A stretch of DNA of 64,000 nucleotides, from NCBI GenBank assembly GCA_003508835.1, contig PUFA01000003.1, forward strand, positions 17,151,501 to 17,215,500, written 5' to 3'. The notes beneath the pieces are model-generated. The model saw only the letters and a list, made by a program, of their open reading frames with translations. It did not search any database and had not been told where the DNA came from. The first letter of the stretch is position 1; each line of letters begins with the position of its first letter. This document shows, one piece after another, positions 39,090 through 49,560 of this stretch. Position numbers and translations under genes: made by a program. The DNA comes from Eonycteris spelaea. Taxonomy: Eukaryota; Chordata; Mammalia; Chiroptera; Pteropodidae.

Positions 39090-39240
39090 TGTATTGGTCT
39101 CCAAACTGTTACACATTAGAATCCCTTGGGGACCCAGTCATGTTCTCCCAGAATGTCTGGGGAGGAGACAGGCATCAATATATTTTTTTAAAAGATCATT
39201 AGGTGATTCCAATGTATACAAAGTTTAAGAACCACTGAGC
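39090..39240. mobile_element. MER20-like hAT element
   Basis: 'ggtctccaaactgttacacattagaatcccttggggac' to 'taggtgattccaatgtatacaaagtttaagaaccactg' gives both inverted-end regions. Confidence 0.7.
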
Positions 39241-39535
39241 TAATCAATACATAGTTATTAAGCACCTATTTGGCACCCAGCCATAGTGGATCCCTATCCT
39301 CAAAGCGGTCATGTGATCTGGTAGGGAAGAAAAGTCTGCAGAGCTTCAAAGCTGAAAGATTATCTACTAAGGACAGCCTCTTCACGGTCACACAAGGACC
39401 ATGTGCAAAGACCCTCTGAAAGCTGGATCACTCAACCCCCAGGCCAGTGCTCCTCCTACCTTGCCAATCCCCCTCCTTTCCTTTTCACCCTCAAAGGATA
39501 GATAACCTCAAAATGTAGATGATTCAGTTTGAGCC

Positions 39536-39554
39536 AAAAAAAAAAAAAAAAAAG
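39536..39554 (+). repeat. A-run
   Basis: 19 consecutive A in intron E-F with no recognisable SINE body in front. Confidence 0.9.
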
Positions 39555-40212
39555 GCCATCTGATGTCACTGCCAATTAAGCATCTCCAATTCAACAGGGA
39601 TGGTTGGGCTTCCGGCTTTCCTCCAGTTGTTCTACACATTACCTTTCTCAATGCTAAGTGCTCCTTGAGGGCAAGAAAAGTGCTTCCTCCTCCTTCCTGG
39701 GCCCACAGTCCCCCAGGTAGCACTAAATGTGCAGCAGCCACCAACAAACTAGGATCAAGCTCAGAGGCTAGAGCCACCAGCGAGCTAGGTGACCTTCTGT
39801 CCAATCATCCATCACAATGGCCTAGAATATTTCCAATATTCCTGGAATATTTCTAGGATTTAAGAAGGTTTAGAAGAATCCTCTAGTGTGCTGAAACTCC
39901 CAATGGCAGTCTGGTCCCATCAAAGCAGAAGCCATGTGACCCTCATAAGCACCCTGCCCGGCCCTGGTACTGGGGGCTCTGCTTGGCATTGCGTGAGGGA
40001 TGCTCAGATGCCTGCGAGGTGGTGGAGTGAGGAGCTATTGGTTCCAGCTCCTGCCCTCCCATCTTTCTCACAGGCTGGAGGGCACAGCCATCCTCCTGTT
40101 CCACCCCATTACCTGCCCACCACCCCTCAGAGCAGCTCAGTCCTGGCCCCGAGGCCTGGTCTTTGCATTATCAGTACATACTCCGGTGATCTAGACTCTG
40201 TTGACTTTGCAG

Positions 40213-40358
40213 CTGCTACAAGCCATCCCCATCGGGGTCGGCCAGGTGTGGCTGTGACAATCCCTGGACGGGTGGCATGTTCCTGGTGGCTCTGTTCATC
40301 TGCTCGCCACTCATCTGCTTGCATGCGGCCATTGGCTCAATCGTGGGGATGCTAGCAG
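40213..40358 (+). CDS. SLC14A2: SLC14A2 coding exon F (two-base loss)
   Basis: It reads [12 protein letters not shown], then after a two-base gap [36 protein letters not shown]. [15 protein letters not shown] is a conserved re-entrant segment of urea transporters, and the rest is a membrane helix. The expected Tyr codon between Val (40246-40248) and Gly (40250-40252) is a single T, so the frame as written stops at TGA 40255-40257. Length is 146 nt against 148 expected. Acceptor CAG and donor AG/GTAAGA are canonical. The following intron contains no rescuing exon. Confidence 0.94.
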
Positions 40359-41367
40359 GTAAGACAGGGCCCCTCTGTGCAGCGATAATTTTCCTGAGGT
40401 CGGCCTCCCCTGCACACAAAAAGTATCCTAGACTTACTGTCTTCACTGGAGCTTTTAAACACTTTCAGGGTAGAGACTTCCTTTTCCCTTTCTTGGATCT
40501 CCAAAGGGAGCAGATTGTAGTAGGAGGACATGTGGAGAGAGGCAAAAGGAATGAAGACAGGTTGGCCTGCAGACTGAGTCCCTAGGACTGAGGGGTGGGA
40601 GCAATAGCAGAGCAGGCAGGGGCATAAGTGACCCAACACTTTGATAGCTAAAAGAAAAATTAAAGTTAGCTACAAGAAAAATTTCTTCAAAAATTGGATT
40701 GCCATCTGACAAATGCGATTTAACATTTCTACATACATGTCTATGTGTGCGCACACATTTACATATGTTTGTGTGGACATAGAGTCGGAAATTAGGGTTG
40801 GAGTCATTGGGAATAGGAGCCTGTTGACTTATTCCAACATTTTTCAAAAATGTCTTGGAAGCAGAACTTTAAAAAGACTTATTTGGGAACAACTTCAAAC
40901 AGAAAATTACAAAAATCAAAGCAGCACAAGAGGCACTCATAAATTCACCTGTCGTTCCCATCCTACCCCATTGGTTGTATCATTTCTCTATCTCCATGTA
41001 CCATATGTAAACATACATACTTTCCTCTCAACCTGTTTGACGCAGAACATCTTCAGTTGAAACCTTGTTTGCTAAAAACGCAGCCGCTCCGGCTAAAGGA
41101 CGGGGGAGAGCCTGGAGGCCCAGCACCACGGCCTCCCCTCACCTGGAAGCGCCTCTGAGAAATCTTTGGAAAACAGCTCAGAAACCACTCCCTCTTTCCA
41201 TTGTTGGTTTCCCGAGACCAGACACCATTTGTAGAGGCTCTTGGGTGGATAGGGACGTGCCATGGGGAAATGGCCAGAGTGAGGCCACCCTGAGTCCCAG
41301 CACCGCCAGAGGTGGCCTTTGTGCTGTGACCCAGAACCAGCCAAAAGCACCACACCTTGTCCCACAG
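40359..41367 (+). other. SLC14A2 intron F-G
   Basis: Intron with donor GTAAGA and acceptor GTCCCACAG. No repeat family or gene that I can name. Confidence 0.8.
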
Positions 41368-41502
41368 CCCTGACAGTGGCCACGCCCTTTGAGATGATCT
41401 ACTCTGGCCTCTGGAGCTACAACTGCGTCCTCTCCTGCATCGCCATCGGCGGCATGTTCTATGCCCTTACCTGGCAGACGCACCTGCTGGCCCTTGTCTG
41501 CG
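41368..41502 (+). CDS. SLC14A2: SLC14A2 coding exon G (intact frame)
   Basis: 135 nt with clean phase. It reads A-LTVATPFEMIYSGLWSYN, CVLSCIAIGGMFYALTWQTH and LLALVC. The segments ATPFE-IY-GLW and CIAIGGMFYALTWQTHLLAL are among the most conserved in the family (amphipathic helix plus membrane helix). The junction Ala codon is split G/CC across the intron, as expected. Donor is GTGGGT at 41503. No stop or length change. Confidence 0.97.
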
Positions 41503-41804
41503 GTGGGTACTGGGGAAAGCTGACAAGCAAGTCACTCTGCTATTCCTTCCTCCCCGCGGCCCTTGATGACATGAAGTTCATGGTGACCATTAATCAGATC
41601 TGAGCATCAGGGATAGAAGGACCAGTGGCTTGGATCTTTAACACCTGGGGGGCTTGAGCTTTCTCCTCTGTCAGAGGGAGTCGCAAAAACTATTACTGTT
41701 ATTAATTTACACGGCAGTAGAAAACTTATGAGAAAAATCACACGTGCATTTCCTCATGTGCTAGTGTCAGCATTCCTGCTCCCAATGAGTCCCCATTTGA
41801 TAAC

Positions 41805-42030
41805 TATTGGTAGGGCACCACTAAGTGCCAGGCCCGTGGAAGACACGGTGTTGACCAAATCCTCTTAGAGACGTGGTCTAGCAGAGGAGAAGTCGTTGCA
41901 CAATTATTAAGGTTGTGAAGTCTAAAAAGATTGTTGGAAAGGTCGAATGAGATGGTCTATCTGGGAGCACTGAGGTCTAAGAAAATTAGAACACAGCTCT
42001 CCAGAAGTTTGAATTCCATAGGGTAAACAG
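41805..42030 (-). mobile_element. L2-like fragment
   Basis: 'ggtagggcaccactaagtgccaggcccgtggaagac ... cctcttagagacgtggtctagcagag' matches the antisense L2 3' region. Confidence 0.45.
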
Positions 42031-42054
42031 AGAATGCTGTCCAAAGAGAAACCA

Positions 42055-42250
42055 GTCCTTATTGGGTCTCCACCCAGCCCTGTGTTCTGTGCTGTCTAAA
42101 CATATGAACTCACTTAATTCTCCCAGGATCACTACCAGGCATAGATTGTCAGCCCCATTTTACAGATAAGGAAATGAGACTCAGAGTGGTTCATGAAACT
42201 GCCCTAGAACACAACTATTAATGGCAGAAGCAAGAGTCAAATCCCAGTCT
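42055..42250 (-). repeat. MIR, near full length
   Basis: 'tcacttaattctcccaggatcactaccaggc', then 'cagccccattttacagataaggaaatgagactcag' and a closing 'aagagtcaaatcccagtctc' are antisense MIR. Confidence 0.85.
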
Positions 42251-43264
42251 CACCTTTCCCCCTGCCTTCCTGTCACAGGTCACTTCTGTTTCCTGGAACA
42301 GCAGGACTTTAATAAGGAAAGCTAGAGACATGGAGAAGGCAGAATAGCATCCAGAAGAGCTTTTCTTTTGTTTTTGTTTTTCCCACTTAAGTGTAGAAAT
42401 TTGAAGTGACTTCCATGTCCCTTGTGTCCCCCTCAGCAGCCAGCACGAGGGTGGACATGGAGACAGTAGACTCAGTAAATATTTAAGTCAAGAGCTAGGT
42501 ATTTTGAGGTTAGACTGTAACCACCTTTGGCCTCCAGGGAAGTGGCAGAGTCCTGTGGCTAGAACCATCTGGGAAGGCTTCAGAGGGAGGCTGGAGTTTC
42601 TCTCAGCACTTTCAGGGTGGGATTTCAATAGGTAAAGAGGGGGAAAATGTGTTCTTGACAGAGGAACGGAAAGAGCAAATGGGCAGTGGCAGAAGGAGCT
42701 TGTTCAGAGGCACCAGGGGAATGGCAGAGGTCCCCTAACTCTCCTGGGGGCTCACATCCTGTATTGAACCCAGATGCCTAGCTTCTTGATGAGCTCAGGG
42801 ACCCAATAAGGTCCTGCCCTGATGGGACTTGGTGAGGGTCCAACAGCATTATGGTCACTCAGAATCTTGGATAGGAATGGCCCTGCCTGGAGCTCATATA
42901 GTCTGACTACTTACCCCCGAGACAGGCAATCATCCTGCCTCCAGCCTGTGCTATATCATTGCCAAAGGCAGTGCTGACAAGCAAAAGATGCTTAATGACT
43001 TCTGACTCTGTGCAAGGCCACCATGGACATGGGAGGGGATAAAAAGATATGTAAGCTTTACTCTCTGCCCTCAGAGAATGCATGGTCTGGTGGGAGATGG
43101 GCCGCACCTACCGTAAAGATAACTAACAAAGTCAGGCAAACACCCCAATGTCAGGGTGTGGTGTAGACACTGAGGCTGCTGGAGACAGAGTGGGACCCCT
43201 GCTCTTGGCAAGGGGTGCGGTTGGGCCCTGGGGAGCTAACGCGATGGTCCTTGTTCCAACACAG

Positions 43265-43314
43265 CCCTGTTCTGTGCATACATGGAAGCAGCCCTCTCCA
43301 ACATGATGGCGGTG
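43265..43314 (+). CDS. SLC14A2: SLC14A2 coding exon H (intact frame, short)
   Basis: A 50-nt exon reading ALFCAYMEAALSNMMAV, the expected short helix of unit one. The first codon is split with exon G (G/CC). The exon ends cleanly after a Val codon at donor GTAAGT. The family sequence is retained with mild changes. Confidence 0.95.
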
Positions 43315-43495
43315 GTAAGTCGGGGCTCTCTGAACACTGCCCTTCCCCAGCCAGGGTTTCAGAATGTTTGGAATCTTGTGGAAGAATCCCGAACAGGTTG
43401 TGGTAGTTGGTGCTCCAAACAATGCCTTTGCCAATGTTTATCCATAGTTCATCCAGAGAAGGACCGGCAAGTGTGTACATGTACCTCTGAGGTGG

Positions 43496-43576
<81 letters not shown>

Positions 43577-43919
43577 CAGAGAGACAGAGAGACAGAGACA
43601 GAGAGAGACAGAGACAGAGAGAGACAGAGAGAGAGGCAACCAGCAGTGGAGAACGTCGATGGACAGAGAGAGTACTTGTGTCTGGCTGGATGTAGGAGTT
43701 CATCCATTGCTAGGCCAGTTTTCAGTACCATCATTAAAAGACCCTGATTGTGTCCAAAGATGACAGCACCTCAAATCCCTAGACTAACTGCTCTGATTGA
43801 GTCTAGACATCAATGCCATCACTAGAGAAGGATCCCCATCCTCAACCCCTGCCACATCCTTCTCCTCAGGGTCCCCAAAGCCTAAGAACACTTTCAGCCC
43901 CCGACGCTCTTGTTTCCAG
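43315..43919 (+). other. SLC14A2 intron H-I
   Basis: A 605-bp intron with a long compound microsatellite beginning about 185 bp after the donor (43499-43640, listed separately). Acceptor is CTTGTTTCCAG. Confidence 0.9.
43499..43640 (+). repeat. Compound (TG)n(AG)n(GACAGA)n microsatellite
   Basis: About 20 TG units, then about 14 AG units, then GACAGA-type repeats. It begins 185 bp after exon H in the short intron H-I. Confidence 0.97.
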
Positions 43920-44094
43920 GTTGGTGTGCCACCAGGCACCTGGGCCTTCTGCCTCTCCACCCTCATCTTCCTGCTCCTAACAACCAACAACCCCGCCATC
44001 TACAAGCTCCCACTCAGCGAAGTCACCTACCCAGAAGCCAACCGCATCTATTACCTGACAGTAAAAAGCAGTGAAGAAGAGAAGTCCCCCAGCG
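43920..44094 (+). CDS. SLC14A2: SLC14A2 coding exon I: end of first transporter unit (intact frame)
   Basis: 175 nt (58 codons plus one base). It reads [40 protein letters not shown] and [26 protein letters not shown] is the second LPxxTxPF-type pore motif of the unit, with its Thr kept. The helix after it and [11 protein letters not shown] are typical of UT-A. The exon ends AGC-G at donor GTGACT; splicing to exon J (GC...) makes the first linker Gly. If the donor is not used, the frame reads Gly-Asp and stops at TAG 44100-44102 (see the UT-A3 entry). Confidence 0.96.
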
Positions 44095-44102
44095 GTGACT
44101 AG
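44095..44102 (+). CDS. SLC14A2: UT-A3 isoform end: read-through of exon I donor to TAG
   Basis: Without splicing at 44095, the coding frame continues GGT GAC TAG, ending the protein after the first transporter unit. In rodents UT-A3 is the first unit alone, terminated right after this exon. The 3'UTR would start at 44103. I see no strong AATAAA soon after; ATTAAA occurs at 45181-45186 inside a repeat, so the polyadenylation site is not resolved. Confidence 0.7.
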
Positions 44103-45014
44103 CCAAGTTCCAGGCAGAAGTGCTCTTTGCCTGGACCTTGTTTCTGTTTCCTGTGGTCTAAATTCTGGGTCAATCGGCTACAGCACTCACCTTTTTTGCC
44201 TCTCCTTGCACCTCCCTGGAATCAAACACATCCATAACTCTCCTGATGCTGGTTTTCTCTCTTTGCCCAAATCGCCAGAACTATTCACTGTGTGACAATA
44301 GAGGAAGCTGGTAATGAGCTTGCTAGAGCTAGAAGTAAGGCCTGTGTTTTAAATGTTATTGACTTAAAACAAAAACATGATTTGTATTTAATCTTTTAGG
44401 AAGATGATTAAGATAACCTTTTTGGCATGTTTAACTAAATAATAGATGCTATAAAATTCAACTTGCTGAGTGGTTTAGGCAGACATGGAGTGGGTGAAAA
44501 TTCAGGGCACACGTGCCAAGAATTGAAGGCGCCATAGTGCACAGAGCTAATGGCTGTTGGTTACATATAACTTTATATAAAAGAGAATTTCACACTGGTA
44601 AGTTTTAAAGTCAAAACAGGGACAACTAGGGGATCAAAGGTGTCTAAACAGGGAGTCTCAAGCATTTAGTGCTCAGAGTAAAGGGCAAGATGATACTCCA
44701 TAGCAGGAAGGAATTCATCAATTAGAACCCTAGATGTCTTTTATTATGAGGGATAAGCATCTCTCAGTGCAGCTCAAACCAGCAACTTCAAGCAGGAATT
44801 TCAGTTGAGGAAAGTAGGTGAGCTTGGTGTGTGAAAAGCTGAGGAAATTTAGTTCATATTTCTATTTGTGTGGGTGTCAGAGGCTCCATGAGGTCTATGA
44901 TATTTAAATGTTTAACCTTGACTATAGAAGGACAAACAATTATCCATGAATTTTATAATTTGGCTTCCCAATTAATATAGTCATTAGCTTGCATTCAATT
45001 TTTAGTTGTATACA

Positions 45015-45240
45015 GATTAGAGGTTAACAAACTTTTTCTGGAAAGGGTCAAATAGTAAATATTTTCAGCTCAGGAAGCCGTACAGACTCTTTTACAAATA
45101 CTCAACTCTGTCACTGTAGCCAAAAACAGTCTTAGACAGTATGTAAATGAAAGAATTTGGTTGTGTTCCAATAAGACTTTATTAAATGGGCAGCAAGCTA
45201 GATTTGGCCCACAAGCAGCAGATTGCCAGCACCTGATATA
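45015..45240. mobile_element. hAT-type non-autonomous DNA transposon (family not named)
   Basis: 'ggttaacaaactttttctggaaagggtcaaatagtaaatattttcag' to 'ttggttgtgttccaataagactttatt' and 'gatttggcccacaagcagcagattgcc' is a well-known mammalian repeat. Confidence 0.7.
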
Positions 45241-47189
45241 GATGATCAACATTATAGTCAGGAGCTGATGGACTCTGGGCAGGCCCTGAGGGCCACCACC
45301 AGGTTCTTTACAATAGACATAGCCACAAAGGCACTTAAATGCTGGGTGATAGTACGAAGATTCTTAGGAAATGGAAGGAACTCAAAATGAGATTAATATG
45401 ACCAGAATCAGGAAGGTCTGGCCTGTGGCTCGAAGAGAATTGACAGACCCAGTGATGTGTACTAGGAGATACAGTTTTAAACTGTCCCTCCTTCCGCATA
45501 AACGTCTGGGAACTGCTCCTGAGGCTCAGCGTCCTCAGTCTCTGACTGTTTTTCCCTCTGCCAGCGGGCGCACCACCATGGGAAGAAGAAAAAAACTATG
45601 ACACTTTAGTGCAGGAGTTTCCAGCAGGAAGAGCAGAAGGGATCAGAGAGTCTCAGGGCTGGAAGGGAGTGTAAAGGCCAGCTGGTCCCCCATCCTATGA
45701 TGCATGAATGCCCCTATGGGGAGGACAGGGGCTTCACTTCTTATATTAAACTACCCAAATTGGAGGGGAGACCCCCAAGGTATTCTGACAAGAGATGATA
45801 AAACCAGAGATGACCCTGCAAATTGCCCTAGGAAACCCCCTCACCTTTCATTAAGCCCCTGAGAGGCTCCGCCCAAGAATTGATTCTGATGGAACTGTCT
45901 TTTATTGGACTTGCAGGGGAGGAAAACTAGTTAGATATGAAAAATTCTTTCAGCTCGCATGGATAACATTATTTCCCCTTCTTTTCCCACCCTCCTTCAT
46001 AGTTTGTCATTTACAAGGTACCACCTTGGTCACAGGGATCTGGGTTTTGGGGTTTATTTTCCCTAACTTCCCACTTTACCCCCCACCCCAGGAATTAAAA
46101 GTTAACTGTATTGTATCCATTTGAAGATGGTGGATACAAGCTAAATTTGTCAGAAAAAGAAAAAATATATATGCTTTGCAGTTCTGGAGAAACCACAGGG
46201 CCCCAGAAATTCTATAATATACTGTGATCAAAATGCCAGATAGTTACGCAGCAATAGAAAAACAAATTATCTACAAGTTTGATATAAGAAGGAAATAGCT
46301 GGATAAAGTATTGTTAATCGCTCTATTCGTTTGCCAAGAGAAATCATACAGGAGTGATAAAATGTTTTAAAAACATCTTTTGGGGCTAAGATGCAGAAAA
46401 TTGATGTTATTTCCCAAATGTTGTTAAACAAGCTCCTCCTGGAGGCAGAACAAATCTCGTTAAGCCAGACTCATGGGCAGATGCTCTGTCTCTCTCATGG
46501 ACATGGATAAGGGTGGGGCAGAAGTAAAAATCCCCACTCCTCTAAGAAAAGTCTGCCCAGTGCAGGTCACACCGTCCACAGGCTGTGGACAGATGCCCAG
46601 ATGTCCTCTGAAGTAGCCCAGTTAGTCTTATGGGACTGAGGTGCTCCCTGAACTGATTTTGGTCCGCAGTCACCAGCACTTCTGCATCCCACGGACTCTC
46701 TGAGTGTGTAGGGGCAGGAGCCCTAACTTACAGATTCTCACTATCGGCGTGAGGTCGGACGAGAGCAGGCTACCAGGAGGGAAGGAGAGGGGTTTGGGGT
46801 CCATGTCCCAGCTGTTTTGCACTATCACCCCAAACTACCAGCAGTGGCTCTTGGTTATATAAATGATAGTTGAGCATAGATATTTATTGTTGAACATTAA
46901 TAAGCAGTCATTAAAGGGAGTAGGAATGTAAGTATGGGGTGGGGAAAAGGGGGCTTTAGAGGAGACATTGTCATAACTTTTTCTATCACACATTCCTCTC
47001 TCCACTGTCCCCAGATTCACCTTTGGTCTCCTCATTTCCCCCCTCCCATGTTCATCTTTACCCCTGCATTGAAGAGTTCTGGGTTATCTTGCTGCCCCTC
47101 AGCTCAAATCACCTTTCCAATCTCTTCTATGTTAATTGACAGAGGCAAGTTTTCTTCTACATCTTGATCGAACTTGAGAGTTTGTTTGC

Positions 47190-49560
47190 TACAATAATCC
47201 ATTTTATCAGTTTGAAAATTTTCTTGCCAAGAATTATGAGTTACATTGTCACAATGATTTCAGTCTCCTGAACCTGTCGCTTTGTCTCCTTTGTAATTTC
47301 TAATGTTATGTAATTCTGCTGTCTCTTTTCCTCAATCAAGTTTGTGAGAGCTTCATCCATTTTATTGACTTTGTCAAAGCAGAAGTTTGAAATTTGACTT
47401 TTCCGTTTGTTTTGAGTTTGTTTTCTATTTTATTGATTTTTTTTCTGTTTCCTCATAGTTCATTTAAATGTTTTTCTTTTTTTAATGTTTTTAAATTGAC
47501 GTAAAGTTTTTTTTTTTATTTTAAATGTTGCTCTTTTAACAGCAAAAGCATTTAATGCTATTACTTCTCTCCTGAGTACGGCTTTAGCTATGTGCCGTAG
47601 GTTTTGGAATAAAGTTTTCTACTTTCATCAGTTTTTAACTAGTTTGTAATTTTAGTCTTGATATCTCTTTGATCTAGGATTTTTTAAGAATGTGTTTCTT
47701 AATTTCCAGCAGTTAGGATCTTTTGATATTTTTAAACTTATTGAATCATAAGCAGAGAATATGGCCTGTAAAATCTCTATTTTAAAATTTTATGAGTTTT
47801 TCTTCATAACCAAGTACTTGATTACATTTGGACACATAAAATGCATATATTCTATTTGAAGGAAATACATATTAAATTGATTGGTTAATTGCATCATTCA
47901 TTTCTTCTATGTGCTTATTTATTTTTTGTCTATGAGATCTTAAATCTGAAAAGGGTTTATCAAAATTCAACTATAATTGTATGGTTTTATTAAACTCCTG
48001 GCATTTCTAAAACATTTATCTCATATATTTAACAGCTACATTTTTTTTTTAACAGCTACATTTTTGGTGTCTATTGATTATCTTTGATTCTTCATAAAAT
48101 TTATTTTACTATTACAAACTACCCATTTGGATCCTTGTTAGTGCTTTTACCTTCATTCCAACATATCTGACATTAATGTTGCCACACCTCCTTTTATTTC
48201 TGATATTTTCTTATTGTTTTATGTTAACGTTTATCATTTGCTTTTAACTTTATCATTTCCATTTAACTGCATTTCTTAAAATAACATAGAGTGATGTTTT
48301 ATATTTAACCTAATCTTAGTGTTTCCATAATTTAATAGGATAATACAGCCTCTTCATACTTAGTGTAACAATCAATACACTTGTCTTATTTCTTCCACTT
48401 TATGTTTTACTATTTTTCGTTACTGCTTCTGCTTTTTCACTTTCCTCATTTTGCGCTTTTGACCATGTTACTATCTTTTCCTCTTTTCCCTTTATTTTGA
48501 AGGTCTGCTATTCTTTTCCATTTCACTAGTGGTTACCACCCCTTTTTTGACATTCATAATCAAAAGCATATTTTTCTATTATTATGTAAAAACCAGATGC
48601 CAAATAATTTACTCTGACAAGATACCCCATTTCTCCAATGCCCCTTCATCATTCTGAGGAATAAAAACCTTTATACTCCTTTTAGTATTCTCCTGCCCAG
48701 GGTCCCTGTTTTTACTTCTCCTGTATCTCCTACACCTAGATTTTGCTAATATCATTTGTCAATTTAAAATTTTTCCCTGCAGTATCTCTTTTTTTTTTTT
48801 TTTTTTTTTTTCACGAATCCTTACTAAGCTCCCATATCACACATTCCCAGTAATCCTATCATTGTCTATTTGGAGTTTACTATTCATAATGGACATGTTA
48901 CCTTTTATTAGTTTCCTCTATTCTTCGCGTTTCCAAGTTTTATTCTTTGTTCTGATTCATTAATTGCCTGTTTAGGACTCTTTCTTGAGTATTTCTTCCT
49001 TCTTCAAATAATATGTGAGCAAATACAGGTGACATGTTCTTTGACGATTTGCTTGTCCACAGTTTCTTTTTCTTGGAGGGTGAATGACATTTTGGCTAGG
49101 GGAGGGGTGTCTGTAAGTATGTCTGTAAGTATGGTGCCTTCATTTTCTGGCTTTCGAATGTTACAAATGAGAAATCTGATGTTAATCTCATTTTTCACCT
49201 TTGTTAATGACCTATTCTCTTTTTTTCCTAGAAGGTTGTACGATTTTCTCCCTATCTTTGGAGTTCAGGGATTTTATAAGCCTAAATGTATGTCTTTCCT
49301 CATCAATACTGCCTTTCAGTCTACAAATTCAAGTCTTCAGCTCAGCAACTTCTAACATTTGTTTGATTATTTCTTTTTCTCCCTCGCTTCCTTTTTCTAT
49401 CTCTGGGATGCCTCTCAGCCATATGTCAGTTCTCCTTAATCTCTGCTTTATCTTTTTACTATTCACATTTTTTCTCTGCTTCGAGATATTTCTTCCATTT
49501 GATCTTCCAGACCACTGATTCAGATCCCAAGAGTAACCTTTCTTTCCTTCAAGTCAACAA
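47190..49560 (-). mobile_element. Old LINE-1 fragment, antisense to the gene
   Basis: Long T-rich sequence whose order resembles antisense L1: the ORF2 5' (endonuclease) part with phrases like GCTATGTGCCGTAGGTTTTGG and 'atggcctgt', then toward ORF1 with the 'atgcctctcagccatatgtcagttctcc' type signal. It is heavily mutated with no open frame. A 23-base T run (48789-48811) and a 20-bp tandem duplication (about 48031-48070) lie within it. Confidence 0.65.
48789..48811 (+). repeat. T-run
   Basis: 23 consecutive T inside the old L1 region. No SINE body adjoins it. Confidence 0.9.

Larger units (their letters stand above)
36283..40212 (+). other. SLC14A2 intron E-F
   Basis: Donor GTAAGT, acceptor GACTTTGCAG. 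It contains L2, MER5A and MIR elements, a MER20-like element, a short A-run and a G-quadruplex-type motif (37853-37874). About 37900-39050 has no repeat or gene that I can name. Confidence 0.8.
41503..43264 (+). other. SLC14A2 intron G-H
   Basis: Donor GTGGGT, acceptor CCAACACAG. It holds L2 and MIR fragments (41805-42030, 42055-42250). No other coding sequence. Confidence 0.8.

Noticed and set aside
43151..43734. Several long frames on both strands (Leu/Ser-, Val/Cys-, Arg/Glu-rich)
   Set aside because: They translate the TG/AG microsatellite and overlap exon H in the wrong frame.
25563..44102. Assignment to SLC14A1 (UT-B) instead of SLC14A2
   Set aside because: The N-terminal leader, the [15 protein letters not shown] end and the following linker exons are UT-A features; UT-B lacks the linker.
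45181..45186. ATTAAA as the UT-A3 polyadenylation signal
   Set aside because: Lies within a hAT repeat over 1 kb after the stop with no clear downstream GU-rich element; left unassigned.
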